NCBI GenBank assembly: GCA_038501625.1
Contig: JAZAYU010000008.1
Coordinates: forward strand, 10,540,938-10,604,937
Length of the DNA stretch: 64,000 nucleotides
Direction: 5' to 3'
DNA from: Corbicula japonica
Taxonomy: Eukaryota > Mollusca > Bivalvia > Venerida > Cyrenidae
Position numbers and translations under genes: made by a program. This document shows, one piece after another, positions 37,701-49,434 of this stretch. Position 1 is the stretch's first letter; every line of letters starts with the position of its first letter. The notes below the pieces were generated by a model, which searched no databases, was not told where the DNA came from, and was given only the letters and a program-made list of their open reading frames with translations.

Positions 37701-39704
37701 CCACATTCCAAATTGAAGACAAGAGAAAGCAGCCTAACCACATTCCAAACAGATGACAATAGGAGAGCAGAATAAGAAGCCTTACCAAATTGCCAGACAG
37801 AAGACGATAGGAGAGCAGAAAAAACAGCCTCACCACATTGTCAAAAAGAAGACGATAGGAGTGCAGAAAAAGCAGCCTTACCACATTCCAAACAGAAGAT
37901 GATAAGAGAGCAGAATAAGCAGCCTTACCACATTGCCAAACAGAAGACGATAGGAGAGCTGAATTAACAGGGTTACCACATTCAAAACAGAAGACGATAG
38001 GAGAGCAGAATAAACAGCCTTGTCGCTTACCAAACAGATGACGATAGAAGAGCAGAATAAACTGCCTTACATCATTGTTAAACATAAGACGATAGAAGAG
38101 CAGAATAAGTTGCCATACCACCGTGCCAAAGACAAGACGATAGAAGAGCAGAATAAGCAGCCTTACCACATTGCCAAACAGAAGACGCTAGGAGAGCAGA
38201 ATAAGCAGCCTTACCACATTGTCAAACAGGAGATGCTAGGAGAGCAGAATGAGCAGCCAAGGAACCACATTGTCAAACAGAAGACGCTAGGAGAGCAGAA
38301 AAAGCAGCCTTACTACATTCCAAACAGAAGATGATAGAAGAGCAGAAAAAGCTGTCTTACCACATTGTCAAACAGAAGACTGTAGAGGAGCGGAAAAGCA
38401 GCCTTTCTACATTCCAAACAGAAGACGATAGAAGAGCAGAAAAAGCAGCCTAACATCATGGCCAAACAGAAGACGCTAGAAGAGCAGAAAAAGCACCCTA
38501 ACCACATTGACGAGAGAAGATCAGAAAAAGCAGCCTTGCCGCATTCCAAACAGAAGACGATAGGAGAGCAGAATAAGCAGCCTAGTAACCACATTGTCAA
38601 ACTGAAAACGCTAGGAGAGCAGAATAAACAGCCTTACCACATTGTCAAACAGGAGACGCTAGGAGAGCAGAATAAGCAGCATTGGAACCACATTGTCAAA
38701 CAGAAGACGCTAGGAGAGCAGAAAAAGCAGATTTACTACATTCCAAACAGAAGATGATAGAAGAGCAGAAAAAGCTGTCTTACCACATTGTCAAACAGAT
38801 GACGGTAGAGGAGCGGAAAAGCAGCCTTTCTACATTCCAAACAGAAGACGATAGAAGAGCAGAAAAAGCAGCCTAACATCATTGCCAAACAGAAGACGCT
38901 AGAAGAGCAGAAAAAGCACCCTAACTATATTGACGAGAGAAGAGCAGAAAAAGTAGCCTTGCCGCATTCCAAACAGAAGACGATGGGAGAGCAGAAAAAG
39001 CAGCCTTACCACGTTCCGAACAGAAGACGATTGAAGAGCAGAAAAAGCAGCCTGACCACATTGCCAAACAGAAGATAATAGAAGAGCAGAAAAAGCAATC
39101 TTACCATATTGTCAAACAGAAGACGATAGAGGAGCAGAAAAAGCAGCCTTACAACATTCAAACAGAAGACGATAGAAGAGCAGAAAAGGAGCCTAACATC
39201 ATTGCCAAACAGAAGACGCTATAAGAGCAGAAAAAGCACCCTCACCACATTGCCAAACAGATGACGATAGGAGAGCAGAAAAAGCAGGCTAACCACATTC
39301 CAAACAGATGACGATAGAAGAGCCGAATAAGTAGAATTGCCACATAGTCAAACATGATACGACAGGAGAGCAGAAAAAGCAGCCTAACCACATTCCAAAC
39401 AGATGACGACAGAAGAGCCGAATAAGTAGCCTTGCCACATAGTCAAACAGAAGACGACAGGAGAGCAGAAGAAACAGCCCAACCACATTGTCAAACAGAA
39501 GACGATAGAAGAGCAGAAGAAGCACCCTTACCAAATTGCCAAACAGAAGACGATAGAAGAGCAGAAGAAGCAGCCTTACCACATTCCAAACAGATGACGA
39601 TAGAAGAGCAGAAAAAGCAGCCGAACCACATTCCAAACAGAAGACGATAGAATTGCAGAAAAAGCAGCCTAACCACATTGCCAAACCGAAGACGATAGAA
39701 GAGC
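34738..39704 (+). repeat. Minisatellite block 3, ~5 kb
   Basis: About 100 units of the same family. Higher-order repetition is visible. A multi-unit segment at about 38200-38560 recurs 424 bp later (38624-38985), sharing rare variants (CAAACAGGAGA, GTAGAGGAGCGGAAAAGC, CATTGACGAGAGAAG). A segment with AAAAAGAAGACGATAGG and CAGAATTAACAG recurs at about 36330-36550, 37330-37550 and 37790-38010. Open frames up to 164 codons (37675-38169, -) reflect the stop-free unit. Confidence 0.95.
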
Positions 39705-40984
39705 ATGGATTTATAATTTTATCAATTTTTAAAAGGACACCACACAGCTTCTCATAAATTTCAACAAATTCAACGATAAATCTTTCCTTAATAAAAGCAT
39801 CTACGTAAAAGTCTTAAAGGGGATCATATTTTTTATTTCGTCATAAGAAGACAGAAATAGTGTGTAAGGACATGAACACATTTTAATAGTGATAATCCAT
39901 ATTAGAAATCCCAAATCAAATACAAACGGAAATCTCTGTAAGAACCAAGAGTTGAGCTCCAGAAATAACCTTGCTTAGTCGCTAACGTTATAATGATCTG
40001 ATTTCACTTCATTTACTGTATATCTATCTTATTTAGAGAAAGAATATATACTTGGCGAATATTTTAATAACAAAGTTTCGAGCTCAAAACCTTGAAAATA
40101 ATTTTAACTTCTAAATTCACACTTGAATCATCTAAAGCAATTTATGACGTCATTTGACACCATTAATAATATATTTTGGGAGTCCAACACATATACATTT
40201 TCCATATGTTGCCCTCCCATGAGTAAGGCATTAATGTCATAGGAAGAAAGTTAACAGATAAATCACACACCTACAAAGTTTTTACATACCCACACGATCC
40301 TACGTAGTCGTTGCGTGATAAACGTTTGGAATAAGTCCTTAAGATGAGCATTATGAAAACGCAAAGAAATAATAAGCATTTGGATTGGATATAAACACAT
40401 CATCTCGTTTTGTTGACATTTACCAATCTATAATATAAGTTATAAGAGTTCATTAAATCAGCGTAACGGGTGAATTTTCAAATGCCAGAAAAGATTACCT
40501 GAAATCGATCATCGTTATAAGAAATGCAAACTTGGTTTTCCTGAACAAGATTGCTGTACTGTGGTTTTCGAAAGGTTAATGAACAACTTCATACTGAGAT
40601 CGGTTTCCAAGTGTTATTAATATATGCACTTGTTAAACTATAGAAAGTGTGTACGTTTCCATTAAAAATAATTAGAATACGAATCAAGTATATGACAGGT
40701 CGGAGGTTGCTCGGCCTAACTCTACTAGTAGCATCAAACAATTGTGATTTAACTTACAGTTCCTAGAAGAAAATAACACATGTAATTCCTGATTCATAAA
40801 AAATCTTCAACGCTGGTTCTTACATGTGTGCCACACTACTAGGTTTTGGGAGGTAACATCACTGGATTCTAGCTGGTCATAACACTGATTCCTAGATTGT
40901 AACAATACTGCCTCTGCTACAAACAAACACTTCTGTTGAGGGTCACAAACACAAACTGTTCGTAGAAAGTAACCCTACTGCCCC
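39705..40984. other. Unrecognised AT-rich DNA
   Basis: Spacer after the minisatellite. No gene or repeat family recognised. Confidence 0.35.
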
Positions 40985-41055
40985 CAGGTTATAAAACTGA
41001 GCATGGAAACCGGTCTCAAATCTCAAGCCGATTGGCTGAAATGGCGATAAGTCAC
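40985..41055 (+). mobile_element. Family E MITE-like element
   Basis: GGTTATAAAACTGAGCATGG, ACCGGTCTCAAATCTCAAGC and GATTGGCTGAAATGGCGAT match the left and central part of the 50852 copy. The right end is missing. Confidence 0.65.
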
Positions 41056-41271
41056 ATAGGTAAAAGACAGCGGTTATATCTTTTCTGCTTTGGTAAGCAG
41101 CTATGCACACCTTTTAGGCTTCTTAAATTGATGAAGCAAACATTAATCAAACCCCTGACACCGTCGTGCAACCAAAGCGGTAAGCATAGTGATCAACTGT
41201 AGATGGGTTAATTACCAGGCCTGCAGAGCTCTTTAGAATATCATGTTGGTAACCTTTCTTTTTGAATTTAC

Positions 41272-41492
41272 AACAATATACCAAAGCAACTCATACCTGA
41301 AATAAGTATATGCTGGTCTACAATGTTAAGTGCCAATTCGTTAAAATAATGTTAGGGTTTTCAAGAAATTCAAGGAAATCTTACTTCCTGGTTCAAAGTG
41401 AAAGTAGAAATCTATAGAAATCTGCTTTCACTTTGAAACATTGTAGACCAGCATATACATATTTCAGGTATGAGTTGCTTTGGTATATTGTT
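41272..41492. mobile_element. 221-bp inverted-repeat element with nested hairpin
   Basis: Left arm 41272-41327 (AACAATATACCAAAGCAACT...) and right arm 41437-41492 (...AGTTGCTTTGGTATATTGTT) are near-perfect inverted copies of about 56 bp. A second hairpin lies between them at 41393-41434 (CAAAGTGAAAG...CTTTCACTTTG). Non-coding. It sits where the second B block of locus 2 should continue. Confidence 0.85.
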
Positions 41493-41915
41493 CATGAATT
41501 TCAGAGTTAGCATGCAAACGGTTTTTCTTTTGTTTTAGTATGTGCTTGGTAATTAGAACATGAATTAGACTAAATTGAGCATGCAAACATTTACTACATC
41601 CATAGCTAAATACATTTCTTCACTAAAATCTAGGTGGCAATAAGTATTTCCCCCAAAATTCATTTTTTAAATTTTAGCTAGTTTTCGCCATTAGCAATAT
41701 TTGCGACCTCTTAAGTTTATTAATTAAATCTCCATAAAAAACTGGCTGTGAAATACCTTGTTGCAATAGTGATTTTAAACTGCACCTGTATTTTTGAATG
41801 AAATCTGTGTATCGGCGTTAAAACTTGCAAAAGGTTTTCCTTAACTTATGACACCGATAACATCGTTTTAAAAGTTTTTAAAAGTTCTGTTATGCAAAGA
41901 TTACGTTCATTGAAA

Positions 41916-42164
41916 AACGGTGAAATATGCATATCAGGAATCGCCACATTCAGAAAAAAAAGCCTCCCCACACAGTCAAGAAGAAGAGAGGGAGAGAGCA
42001 TGGTTAATAAAATGATCAGTTTCAAAAGAGACACCACTAACAATTAACAAAAATGAGAACCCGAGGGGTTACCGCCTTGGAACGGTCAGTGGCAAATCAA
42101 ATTGCCACTGGGGGTTTAAACCAGGTTCTAGGGTGCACCAACCTCACACTTGCCCAGGTTCTCA
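41916..42164 (-). mobile_element. Family A insertion with 5-bp TSD
   Basis: A 249-bp 5'-truncated tail copy, from GAGAACCTGGGCAAGTGTG to the terminal GCATATTTCACCG on the minus strand, flanked by TGAAA at 41911-41915 and 42165-42169. The uninterrupted sequence is present in locus 1 (GATTTCAATGAAC, 20708-20720). Target-site duplication plus 5' truncation points to target-primed reverse transcription. Confidence 0.8.
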
Positions 42165-42505
42165 TGAAATCATTAACATCATTGCAAGCTGTAGAAAAAG
42201 CGAACAAGCTGTGAGATATAAACCCCGTAAGATGTTGCACGAGGAACATCGCAGTCTAAAAACGGAAAATGAACTATATTTAAATTAAAATCGTCTCTTA
42301 TCATATATTTTAGTAGTCCAGTATCCATTTTCAATAGAAAGATTAAGATCAAGAAAGTTTGATTGCTTATCCGAAGTGTTCGCTTTATTAAGTTGCAGTT
42401 CGTGAGTGTAAATTTTATTAATCAGCGATTTCCCCATAAACCTTCATAAACTCTTAAACCCCTGCCACCGTCGTGCAACCAAAGCGGTAAGAACTTTTGG
42501 CAGTA

Positions 42506-42952
42506 AAAAACTGCAAAGTCAGTCACCAATTTTTAACAAAATATAAAACTCACAAATTGATTGCAGGTAGGCCTGCAGTATTTTTTATTTCACTTTGGCA
42601 TTAGAGTATCATGCACGAAAGCTGATACATTTGAAAGGCTCGTGATGATACGATGCAAGAACAAGTGACACTCGCCGGTTAAAGAATATTTACATAGAAT
42701 AGCGTAATTATAGTTTTGTTGTTAGGTGTTCCAGTCGGAAGAATCGCCTTGTTTATGAATGGCAGCAGTTAATATTTGTTTACAACGTTTAAAAAGTCCC
42801 AAGATGTAAGTTGTATGCGTGTTTAGCATTTCTAGGAAGTTTATAAGACTATAAGACATTTTAACAAAATTGTAAACTGTTCATAGTTCACATTTCAATA
42901 CTCCTCATACGTTCGAGAAACTCTATGCTATTTAGCTCCGACATTTGTTTTT
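42506..42952. other. Unrecognised spacer
   Basis: Between locus 2 and a family C copy. Nothing recognised. Confidence 0.3.
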
Positions 42953-42959
42953 ACTCGTT

Positions 42960-43268
42960 TTTTCTCGTTTAGGGCAAACCTACTTTTAATCTTTGGACCA
43001 TACGCCACTGATCATGGAATTATGTTAATCTGAAAATAACTCATTTAAGGTTCCATGTTCACTTCAATATACATTCGTTTGGGATGGATCAAAATAATAC
43101 TGTTTATTGGTGAGAAATATTGAGTTGCGCTCAACCCGGGGCTATGCGGCGCGGGTAGGTATGTGTATTTCGAATAACTTACTGCCCACGAACAGGCCCA
43201 ATCCGAGCCTGCAATATGTTCTTATTGTTGTGTTCGGAGGCTTTCAAAGTTCCCTTTTCATCTATTAC
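42960..43268 (+). mobile_element. Family C copy
   Basis: TTTTTTCTCGTTTAGGGCAA, ACCATACGCC, TGAGTTGCGCTCAACCCGGG, a shortened stem-loop (CAGGCCCAATCCGAGCCTG) and the 3' boundary TTTCAAAGTTCCCTTTTCAT. Confidence 0.75.
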
Positions 43269-44552
43269 GAATCAGATAAAACATGAATTCCGGCTAATTT
43301 CTTCCGCCATTCAGAAAAAATACAAGAAATTGTTTTTATACGTAATAAAGTTACAATCAGTATTCGTGTACTTAATATAAATTTCTGATCACTACAATGA
43401 AGATCGCGTTCTTGGCACATATGACGTCATAATGTCTGTCAATTTGATGCCTTGTCTTATTATTTGTGTACCTGAACTATTTATTCTAAAGGTAAAAAGC
43501 GCTAAATTAGTTATAATTAACACGCAATATTATTGTAGTGTATACTGTGCAAGTTTTACAGTTCACGCGCTTAACAATGTTACTGTAAAATACTATGCTT
43601 AACATTCAAAAAGTTAGTTTTAGTTATAGTAATAGTTATGGTTGCCAACTAAATGGTAATAAAGAAAAAATATAATTTTGCTGTAGCTTTTGCACTTTAA
43701 AAACGTTATCTAGGAAGCAAATAATAAATGATCCCCCCCCGCAAAAACATAATTAATTATGATTTGTTGTTGACGTATTTTGCCTTGGTTGTGCTGGACA
43801 TAGAACCTGTTAAAATAATCTTTATCTTGTTTTAGGGTACACAATCTTGCAAACGGCAAAAATATGAAATTTAATAATGAATTTTAGGGAAAATACATGT
43901 AAATTTTTATGTAAATATATATTTATCTTTGACAGTATTAACATTTGCACGCTAAAAGGTTGTGACGAAATGATGCTCTCGTTATGAATGATGAAGCACA
44001 TCCTTAATTAACAGAAAATACCGTTTAATTAAGTGTAATAACCATTTGCTTGAGGTTTACTTAACATGAATGTACTTATCCAATTCCAGAACTTACGTAT
44101 TTGTACTAAATAAAATGTCCTCATGCAGTCATTGTCATAGGACATTACCTAACACGACTTTTACTAAGTCTTGACATCACTGTACTTATTAAAAAATACA
44201 ATTGTCCCTGAAAATCGTCAATAAGATGAACGTTCTTATTACGAACATATCTGTACTTGTTTGTCCAAAAGATATTTCATTGACGTAACTGTACTTCATA
44301 AATTGTATGCCTTTTCACGACATTAATTAAGTACTAAAACACTTGTACAATTATTGAATGATATTAGTTTACTGTTCAGCTGACGCAAGTGTGCTTGTTC
44401 AGTTATTCGAATTTCATATTCTCAGTCAATTAAGACTTATAAAAGACTTAAAACATGGAAAACTCGCATTGATAGAAACTATTTAATTTTACTTTTTTCT
44501 GCGTTCCTATTTGTAGATTTAGTAAAATAGAATTAAATAAATTTTCATCATG
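43269..44552. other. Unrecognised AT-rich DNA; possible decayed tandem
   Basis: At 44050-44400 variants of CATNACTGTACTTATT recur (CATGAATGTACTTATCC, CATCACTGTACTTATTA, CATATCTGTACTTGTTTG, ACGTAACTGTACTTCAT) at roughly 60-100 bp spacing. No gene seen. Confidence 0.35.
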
Positions 44553-44915
44553 TTGAGGAAAAGAGAGTGTGTTTGTTATAAGGTTGTCAAATTCAAATCA
44601 GACGCCACAAACAATTAACTGAAAAAGAGAACCCTTGTAACAGTAAGTGGCAAAACAAATTGCCACTTGGGGTTTTAACCAGGTTCTAGGGTGCACCAAC
44701 CTCACACTTACCCGTACAGGTTTTTATATTAACAAACAAGTACAATTTGTCTTGGTGAAATGACTCTAACTCACCCATCAGCTCAACAATGTTGCATGCA
44801 AAAGCACACAAACATAAAAAACATAAGCTAATAGTATTGAAAAGCCAAAGGGGCGGGTACTCAATGACCTTACCGAGACCAGAGTACCTGGTGTCAAATC
44901 AGCGAAAACTTAAAT
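44553..44915 (-). mobile_element. Retroelement family A 3' tail
   Basis: GACGCCACAAACAATTAACTG, CCAGGTTCTAGGGTGCACC, GTACAATTTGTCTTGGTGAA, TGTTGCATGCAAAAGCACAC, TCAATGACCTTACCGAGACC and GAGTACCTGGTGTCAAATC. The terminal 3' block is missing, unlike most copies. Confidence 0.75.
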
Positions 44916-47154
44916 GACGGAAATTGACTGTTGGTTTCTTTGACATTGAACGTAGCGAAACTAAGTCACACATAAATTGCGTAGAGACACAAGTGAATAT
45001 TTGTAGTTTTGCTATTTTGACACGTCTGTTTAAAACTTCCATATTTCTGAAAACTATCATAAGGTTTTTTGCACTCATATGGCCTTTCACTTACTTGCGT
45101 ATATGTTATTTTTTTTATTTTGCCCAGCATTAACTGACGCATTAAATATGAATACCACGTATGATGTTCTATTAAAATGAACTGTTCACTTGTTGGAAAC
45201 TCGAATGTTGAGAGCAAAAATATATGGTGATCTGATGCTCACTAAAATTATTTTACAGTAATTATTTGGTTGCGAATGCTGGTGTTTTTATTACCACATT
45301 TTAAACAAAAATGTTAACCATTAAAATAGAGATATGAATTTTAATAATATCGGAAGTGAAACTTGATTTCCTTCCCGAACGTTTTTAAAGATGACATAAG
45401 TCAAAACTACTGTCCCAAATATATTGTTTTAGAACATTGCGTAGTACGTGCATAAAGACAAGATCAATGTTTATGCATATGTGTGTGTTCTGTTCCACTG
45501 AATCAATTTTCTGTTTGGAAATTCGACTTATTTGCTTGCCCATGTTGTTTTTTTAAAGAAAGTTTCGGTACAAATTGAGAATTTAAATCTGAAACAAATA
45601 TTTAACTTAGCTCATTTTGATTCAATACATGTACTCATTGCGTTCAAACTTTGTAGCACAGGCATAAACGTCCTTTCTATATTTTGAATTAATGGTTTTC
45701 TTGTTTAATAAATAAAATGTTGAACGTTTTTAATAATAGGACATAAAATACGCTTACAACTTCTGTCGATTGTTGAGAATCTCGGCTGTAAATCGATATT
45801 CACTGCATGGATATTGCGTGTTTATATTTAAAGAATTTGTTCCGAAAGTCTATGAAAACACTTTAAAGATCATGTTTTAAACGTGGACAAGAAGATTTTT
45901 TTACCAGCGAAGATGGTTTTACTAATCACAATTCTGAAAGCCGTATCAAACCAAAACGAGGCACTGGCCACCGGCGATTTACGCATTTCAGAGTAATCAG
46001 AATAAGCGAAGTAGTCCAAGTTTCCTGTTACGTGTTAAAGTTGGCTCTTGCCAAGTTAGTATCGCTAAAAGAATACTTGACTGCTTCACTGCGCTGTCCC
46101 TAATTCAGAACACAATCGACAACAGTAAACCAATTTTATCTGGGGGTTGTAGCCGCCAAGGATTCTTTAGCGAGCCACAGATATGTGACCTTTAGGTAGA
46201 GATATAAACGATATTCCCGATGTTAGGATATTACAACAGCCAAATATTAAATCTGAAATATTTAATATATCTTTTCTGCTAATTCGAAGCTCAACATAAC
46301 AGTGAAAACATTTTCTTTATTTTGTCATTTTAAAGCCATTTCAATATAGGACGTTTGTTCCGCGGATAAACTGTTTGTTTCACGAAATATTTTTATTTTT
46401 TATTTTTATCATTAACAATAACGACAATGATAACTTTTCATCTTAGCATATTTTCTTCTTTTTATTTCCTATGCTTTTTGTTGACTGTTTACTGTTTTAT
46501 TTAACTGCATACGCTTGTGTAGTTCAATTGGTTGGCTTATTTCACAAACCTAACAAACAAACTAAGCTCACTACAAACATCTAAAAACAGTTGAAATTTA
46601 CTGAAAAATAAATAAGTGACAATGGTCAATCGTCCACTTTATGAAATCAATGCGCAATTGCTTCCACTTGAAATTTTAAAGACATATTGCGAACATTTGT
46701 TTATTATTTGATGGTAGGCGTTCATGAGCATTGTAAATCACTGAACATAAAGCAATCATCATTACTGAATATGTTTATATATTGGATTTCCACATATAAG
46801 CGTGAACAGTAAACAGTAAACAGTAAACTATTGAGATATGTAAAATTTTACATATTAAAACTAGAATACCGGATATTACTCGTACAGAAATAAGGACATG
46901 TAAGATTTACAGATCTATGTATTCGAAACATGCTACGAGCAAGCGCGGTACGTGTCCGGCTATCACGTACGTGGCAGGAGACACGTCGACAATAAGGCCA
47001 TCAGTGGTCCAAGGAACGGACTATGATTTGTTTCAGGAATAATGCATAATTTACATTTTTTCCAAAGGTGAAATGTTTACTAGGTTTACGTTTTCGATTA
47101 AGCTAGAGATGACTACTATTTTTGTTCGGAGTACATGAAATCATAGGCGCAGTA
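44916..47154. other. Unrecognised AT-rich DNA
   Basis: No gene recognised. 45890-46190 is somewhat less AT-rich, but I could not assign it. AGTAAAC is repeated three times at about 46809-46829. Confidence 0.3.
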
Positions 47155-47640
47155 ACACATTGAATATGCAAATGTCAGTGACGTCACAATTTCCCGCGTT
47201 TTGAAGAAAGCCAAGAGGAATTGCAGGAAGTACTGATGCAGTTTTAATTAAACGGTACGTATTCGTCTCCATTGTTTTCTATTCTGACCTAAGGACATAA
47301 CAGAATCACGACAGTTTAGCTTCTATCAGTATAATTTCTTGTGTGGCATAAGCCGTATTGCGAATGCCTTCGTATTCCCGTTCCAATTGCCTCAAGAAAA
47401 CAACATGGCGGCCATTGCTTCCTGAAAATTAAGGTTTGCCGATTTTCCTCGTTATCTCACAAAACATTGCGTTAGTCCTGTAGTGGTCATTGGAGGAGTG
47501 TATTAGATGTGCAAGTTCATGCTGTACTAATTAGCATTACAGTGAAAAACGAAGGGCTTGCCTAGAAACGCGAAATTGTAAAACTAGTAATAAATCCGGT
47601 TGGCACCAAAAATCGGCGTCTCCAGGTAGCATTACATTTG
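47155..47640 (+). promoter_or_regulatory. Candidate promoter / 5' exon region
   Basis: Within 35 bp lie an octamer ATGCAAAT (47166-47173), a full cAMP-response element TGACGTCA (47179-47186) and an E2F-like TTTCCCGCG (47190-47198). About 210 bp downstream is AACATGGCGGCC (47402-47413), the YY1-type motif that in animal promoters often sits just downstream of the start site. Its ATG opens only a six-codon frame. A possible splice donor CAG/GTAG is at 47624-47630. No coding exon was found downstream in the window, so this could serve a non-coding RNA, an exon outside view, or be chance. Confidence 0.35.
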
Positions 47641-47920
47641 TATTATGCTTAGCCTTTCTAAAATAATGTCGACCTATTGTCGATTGATTTCCATCGGTAC
47701 CTAATTTGGGAAGCCGAGTCCATTTTTAGGCGTTGGGCAAAGGAAATCACTGCTGGGATAGAATATTAATTTCGTTTTGCCAGAAAAGGTTGGGGTATAC
47801 ACTGAACATTGTCTTGTTTCTTGTGTTATTAGTTTATATAACATGCAGACATAATTATTGTACACTTTATATTCTACATTTGACTTTGGACTAATCTATC
47901 TGCTGCCAGACATTGAACAA

Positions 47921-47966
47921 TTTTTTATTTCATCTGGAGTTGATTTTTTATTTCATCTGGAGTTGA
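47921..47966 (+). repeat. 23-bp direct duplication
   Basis: TTTTTTATTTCATCTGGAGT + TGA repeated twice in tandem. Confidence 0.9.
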
Positions 47967-49054
47967 CAAAAAGAAAATCCACAATGGAGATGACATAACA
48001 ATTCATTGCTTCATGGAAATTGAATATATTTTTGAATGCTGGAGCTGACTTTATACTGCATAGACAATTTCCACCTTCAGTAACACTGAGTCTTCACAAG
48101 TGGAAAACATGTTTTTACATGCCAATTAGGTTGTTCCGTTTTAATTTTAACGTCTTATTTCCTACACTTTATATATTTCGATCCCTTCCTATAATCATGT
48201 CCCCCTAGAAAAAAAACACCAATAAGCAATAGGCTGCATGGACTTGGGCATCGCACAAGCAAGTGAACATGATGTGAAATTTCAAATAATACAGAAATTT
48301 AACATAACTATAGTTGGCAAACATATCTGACTAAGAATTTGTCTTACTCAAGAAAAGACCATGTGCAAAAAAAATTTTTAATAACCTTGCAAAACTGGTC
48401 AAATTCATGAACAAGGTTTTGACCTCTTTTCTAACCTGCATGGTTTAAACACATTAAAAATACTGAAAAAGTGAAAGCATTTCCACCACACAAATTGTTG
48501 AATCAAAGGACATGTTTATAGGTGGCCATTGTTTACATCAGAGGTCTGTGTCTGCTAAACAGCTAAACAACTCATAACTCATAATAAGATTGTTTATCAT
48601 TTTCAATGTTCAAATTCATTCAAACAAAAATGCTCTTTACATCATCATGCAATTTCGACACTTACATATTCTTATTATAAGTATTTGAAATGAATTCCAT
48701 AAGGTGGGTGGACATACAAGAAGAGGGAGTATAGATTATCTGTTTTTCACAAGTGCTGTCCCATAAAGTGACGCTTCACTTTCAGAAATCGAAACATACA
48801 GGCTGTAATATGTCTTATCAGATACATTGTTTTGCTGATTTACATCAGGCGGCCAGTTGCCTTCCATCAGAGGCACGGGGGAGACAGTGTGTTCTTAATT
48901 GTTTCATGTTTTTAATTTTGACTCTTGAAAAGACAAGCGTGTCAATGACACCATCAGATCATGCATTAAGTTTCGTTTACTGTGAATTAAAAAAGTTAGG
49001 CCATGCATTTGACTATTTCCTACACAGATTATGTACAAATCTAAAATTGTATCT

Positions 49055-49400
49055 ATAAAGCATGGTTATGAAAAAGATCTTTCGTAGGTGTTGGAATATG
49101 TTTTTTAAGAATTATTCTTGCTGCTTTTTGAATTTTGTATTTTCTATTTAAGTCATGACGGTTACCATTACTCCAAACAATACAGCCATAGTAGATGCAA
49201 TATATGCATTAGAGAAGAATTGTTTCATTTTCATTGTTAGAAAAAAATGATATTCCTTTAAGTAAGCATAATTTTGATGATGTAAGTTTCTTACAAGTTT
49301 GGATTATATATGTGTACTCCAGTTATGACAGTTGTCAATATAGACGCCTAGTAATTTTTGTGATTTTACATTTTGAAGCAATTTATTACTTACAACACGT
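49055..49400 (-). pseudogene. LINE reverse-transcriptase C-terminal remnant
   Basis: Translating the minus strand piecewise gives KLLGVYIDNCHNWSTHI (about 49365-49310) and, after stops and frame changes, YYGCIVWSNGNRHDLNR, KIQKAARIILKKH and TPTKDLF (about 49200-49080). These match in order the post-catalytic part of LINE reverse transcriptases (the LGVxID..W..HI block, then the xYGxxVW...LxxxQxxAxRxI block). Several stops show it is dead. It is a different sequence from the 56.5-59.6 kb LINE. Recognition is from motif memory. Confidence 0.6.
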
Positions 49401-49434
49401 TGGATTGCATGGTTACAACGCGTCATCGTCAGGC

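Larger units (their letters stand above)
41120..42505 (-). mobile_element. Retroelement locus 2: B-X-B, with nested insertions
   Basis: Read on the minus strand: end of B (GGTTGCACGACGG...GTTTATGGGGAAATC, 42505-42425), coding block X extending further upstream than in locus 1 (encoding ELQLNK at about 42402-42384 and TKIYDKR at about 42312), and a second B (about 41275-41150). X is interrupted by a family A tail (41916-42164), and the second B is interrupted by a 221-bp inverted-repeat element (41272-41492). A small deletion breaks the frame right after DKR. Same B-X-B order as locus 1, opposite orientation. Confidence 0.7.

Noticed and set aside
30765..39704. CRISPR-like array
   Set aside because: Repeats are contiguous without unique spacers, the context is eukaryotic, and there are no cas genes.
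30578..39706. Many open frames with EEQKKQPYHIAKQKT-type or Leu/Phe-rich repeats
   Set aside because: Both strands of one stop-free minisatellite unit. Frequent 47- and 51-bp units break each frame, and there is no shared start, stop or splice pattern.
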